Below are positions 42,231 through 43,741 of a stretch of 43,741 bases of DNA, one piece after another (the stretch's first letter is position 1; each line of letters opens with the position of its first letter). Position numbers and translations under genes: made by a program. Location: positions 1 through 43,741 of the forward strand of contig DVDV01000162.1 in assembly GCA_015296075.1 (NCBI GenBank), given 5' to 3'. The notes beneath the pieces were generated by a model, which was given only the letters and a program-made list of their open reading frames with translations, was not told the origin of the DNA and ran no database searches. The DNA comes from Leptolyngbyaceae cyanobacterium M33_DOE_097 (lineage in GTDB: Bacteria; Cyanobacteriota; Cyanobacteriia; Leptolyngbyales; Leptolyngbyaceae).

Positions 42231-43529
42231 TCACTCCCACCGCTCCAACACCAACAAACTCACTGGATTCAGCGGAGCCATACGCGTCAGGTTTGCCACC
42301 GGAACAGAACGAGCAATGTCAATCTGCAACCAGCGATCGCGCCACTCCTTGGTGTCATCCTGCCGTAACCAGGTGATTGCCTGGGCCTGATGCTCTAGCG
42401 TGGCGATCGCGACTACCACCCGCTCCGGTGGCTGCGACAACTCACCCAGCAACGACAAAATCTCTGGTAGTTTGCCGCTGCTGCCGCCAATAAAGACACG
42501 GTGAGGTGCAGGCAGGTTTTGCAGAGCGATCGGCGCTTCTCCTTGAACGGCTGTAACGTTCTTAACCTGAAAGCGATCGCAGTTTTGTTGAATGAGCTGA
42601 TAGCCGACTGCTGTTTTTTCGATCGCGTATACATCGCTCGACGGACACAACCGCCCAATTTCAATTGCGACTGAGCCTGTGCCTGCCCCAATGTCCCACA
42701 CGACTTGTTGGGGTTGCAGGGCCAGCGCCGCCAAAATCTGGACACGCACTTCACACTTGGTCATCAAACCGGGGCGATCCGGAAAACTGAGAAAGTAATC
42801 ATCCCCAATGCCAAATAGCGGCAGAGTTGCCAACTCCAACGCGGCTTCTGCTTGAATGCGTTGCAGCACCACCACATTGAGGGGATCAAAAACTTCATGC
42901 TCTAGCTTGAGCAAGTCTGTCGTGGACGTGATCCGCTCATGGTCGCCCCCCAGATTTTCACAGACACTCAAACGATATCGCAGCGGCAGTTGCAGCGATC
43001 GCACCAGTTTGGCAATCGCTGCCGGAGTATTGGTGCTATCGGTCAGCACGGCTAGCAATTTAGTTCCTTGTTGCAACGCGGGAACTAAAGCCTCAATAGA
43101 TCGTCCATGAATGCTGACAAACTCAGCTTCTTGCCAGGGCAGTCTTAACCGACTAAACGCCAGTTGTACTGAACTGACATGAGGGTGAAAGATGAGCGAC
43201 TCAGGTGCAAATTCTGCCAGCAGTAAGCGACCCAAACCAAAAAAGAGGGGATCACCCGAAGCCAAAATAACGGCGATAGGTGGCGTCTCGCGGGGGGTGT
43301 CCAAGTACGCTCGCAGTTGTTGAAGGGTTGTTGTGAAGTCTTGAATTAAGAGGCGATCGCCAGCCCACGTCGGGAAATAACTGAGGTGCCGCGCACTACC
43401 AACCAGTAGATCAGCTTGATCAATCAGCTTTTGGAGGCTTTCGGGTAAACTCGCGCGCCCCTCTAACCCTACACCCACAACATAAATAAAAAAGTTCCTG
43501 GTGCTATCCAACGGGCTAGCTTTAACCAT
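42231..43529 (-). CDS. cobL: Bifunctional precorrin-6Y C5,15-methyltransferase (CobL / CbiET)
   Basis: This cobalamin-pathway enzyme methylates C5 and C15 of the corrin ring and decarboxylates the C12 acetate. The 432-residue product is a CbiE-CbiT fusion. Residues about 10-215 are a tetrapyrrole methylase: FIYVVGVGLEGRASLPESLQ, VILASGDPLFFGLGRLLLAE and FHPHVSSVQLAFSRLRLPWQ. The C-terminal half is a SAM methyltransferase, with VVWDIGAGTGSVAIEIGRLC, VYAIEKTAVGYQLIQQNCDR and PHRVFIGGSSGKLPEIL. The start at 43529 is preceded by GAGGGAGATAG. No other cobalamin genes or cobalamin riboswitch are visible beside it. Confidence 0.93.
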   Translation of the reverse strand: MVKASPLDSTRNFFIYVVGVGLEGRASLPESLQKLIDQADLLVGSARHLSYFPTWAGDRLLIQDFTTTLQQLRAYLDTPRETPPIAVILASGDPLFFGLGRLLLAEFAPESLIFHPHVSSVQLAFSRLRLPWQEAEFVSIHGRSIEALVPALQQGTKLLAVLTDSTNTPAAIAKLVRSLQLPLRYRLSVCENLGGDHERITSTTDLLKLEHEVFDPLNVVVLQRIQAEAALELATLPLFGIGDDYFLSFPDRPGLMTKCEVRVQILAALALQPQQVVWDIGAGTGSVAIEIGRLCPSSDVYAIEKTAVGYQLIQQNCDRFQVKNVTAVQGEAPIALQNLPAPHRVFIGGSSGKLPEILSLLGELSQPPERVVVAIATLEHQAQAITWLRQDDTKEWRDRWLQIDIARSVPVANLTRMAPLNPVSLLVLERWE

Positions 43530-43600
43530 CTATCTCCCTCTCATAGTGAATCGTGGTATTGTGTGCCTACCCAGAATATCGATTTCAGGTGTTCGCATGA

Positions 43601-43741
43601 GGTAATGTTCTAGACATGGGGATCAATAAGGTCAAACCATCCGTCCAAATTCATATCGATTGATGAACAAGCCAATCACGATGTCATGCAACCATTGGGA
43701 TTTTGAAAAGCAAATTGTCTTGCGGGCCAATCGCTTAATTC
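43601..43741 (-). mobile_element. Right end of an IS1-family insertion sequence (partial)
   Basis: The IS1 transposase tail runs off the window and ends at 43632. Outside it, GGTAATG at 43601 matches the start of the classical IS1 inverted repeat (known IS1 ends begin GGTGATG or GGTAATG), so the element boundary is placed there. The sequence left of it (43530-43600) leads to cobL and would contain the target duplication. Confidence 0.65.
43632..43741 (-). CDS. IS1-family transposase, C-terminal fragment (cut by window edge)
   Basis: On the minus strand the window edge opens a frame reading IKRLARKTICFSKSQWLHDI followed by VIGLFINRYEFGRMV, then a TGA at 43632-43634. This is the well-known C-terminus of cyanobacterial IS1-family transposases: the (R/K)LxRKTxCFSKS-HD-VIGLFINRYEFG pattern that follows the catalytic region. 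The preceding catalytic part is outside the window. A 26-codon plus-strand frame starting at 43663 is its shadow. Confidence 0.8.
   Translation of the reverse strand, partial: IKRLARKTICFSKSQWLHDIVIGLFINRYEFGRMV

Noticed and set aside
42049-42240. 63-codon minus-strand frame with a hydrophobic end
   Set aside because: It starts inside the low-complexity C-rich tract and lacks a ribosome site; the hydrophobic end alone is not enough.
43530-43600. Possible cobalamin riboswitch upstream of cobL
   Set aside because: The gap is too short (71 bases before the IS end) and lacks the B12-box.
43663-43741. Plus-strand frame starting ATG at 43663 (26 codons to the edge)
   Set aside because: The opposite strand encodes a clear IS1 transposase C-terminus; the plus frame is its shadow and has no ribosome site.

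Overview
The window looks like chromosomal DNA of a filamentous or Leptolyngbya-like cyanobacterium. The palindrome GCGATCGC (HIP1) is scattered throughout. The genes include NDH-1 subunit D (ndhD), a PsbP-like lumenal lipoprotein, a cytochrome b6f heme-assembly factor (CCB2/CCB4 family), HemJ, 4-hydroxyphenylpyruvate dioxygenase and several cyanobacteria-type proteins of unknown function. No tRNA, rRNA, CRISPR array or prophage was seen.

Layout. 1-0.5 kb: the 3' end of an IS982-family transposase abuts a truncated Uma2-type gene. 0.7-5.9 kb: the type IV pilus assembly operon pilM-pilN-pilO-pilQ on the minus strand, ending in a clear terminator. 6.5-10.1 kb: cysA-prmA-lnt on the minus strand. 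10.4-13.4 kb: rpmF, a sulfite-oxidase-like molybdoenzyme, a DMT exporter and galT. 13.5-18.1 kb: DUF456 and CCB genes (minus), a D-Ala-D-Ala carboxypeptidase, a decayed BrnT toxin remnant and argD. 18.2-25.0 kb: a small membrane protein, a beta-hydroxyacid-type dehydrogenase, a conserved unknown, ndhD and leuS. 25.6-29.8 kb: a secreted TPR protein facing a GT2-TPR-methyltransferase-like fusion downstream of moeA. 29.9-33.1 kb: RDD protein, rpmG, rpsR and an RNB exoribonuclease on the plus strand. 33.2-36.8 kb: L,D-transpeptidase, DUF39 protein and a low-complexity protein. 37.0-38.4 kb: a long gene-poor stretch with a DnaA-box array. 38.4-43.5 kb: DUF2811, hemJ, psbP-like, an ABC sugar permease, hppD and cobL. 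43.6-43.7 kb: the end of an IS1-family element.

The most notable unannotated signal is at 37,901-37,963. Four DnaA boxes (three exact TTTTCCACA and one CTTTCCACA), plus degenerate copies, lie head-to-tail at 11-bp steps beside a very AT-rich block. This is a strong candidate replication origin. Other structure includes several intergenic palindromic repeats (one a perfect 30-bp palindrome), G-rich minisatellite-like tracts, strong intrinsic terminators after pilQ, argD, ndhD and leuS, and three convergent gene pairs that share a 4-bp stop-codon overlap.

Functional threads are the pilus platform and secretin, envelope maturation (lnt, D,D-carboxypeptidase, L,D-transpeptidase and the lipoprotein PsbP as a likely Lnt substrate), photosynthetic electron transport and tetrapyrrole/quinone supply (ndhD, CCB, hemJ, hppD, cobL), and translation (rpmF, rpmG, rpsR, leuS, prmA). 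I see no single new defence or biosynthetic system. The best leads are the origin candidate, the DUF39 protein that seems to lack one catalytic cysteine, and the three-part glycosyltransferase fusion.
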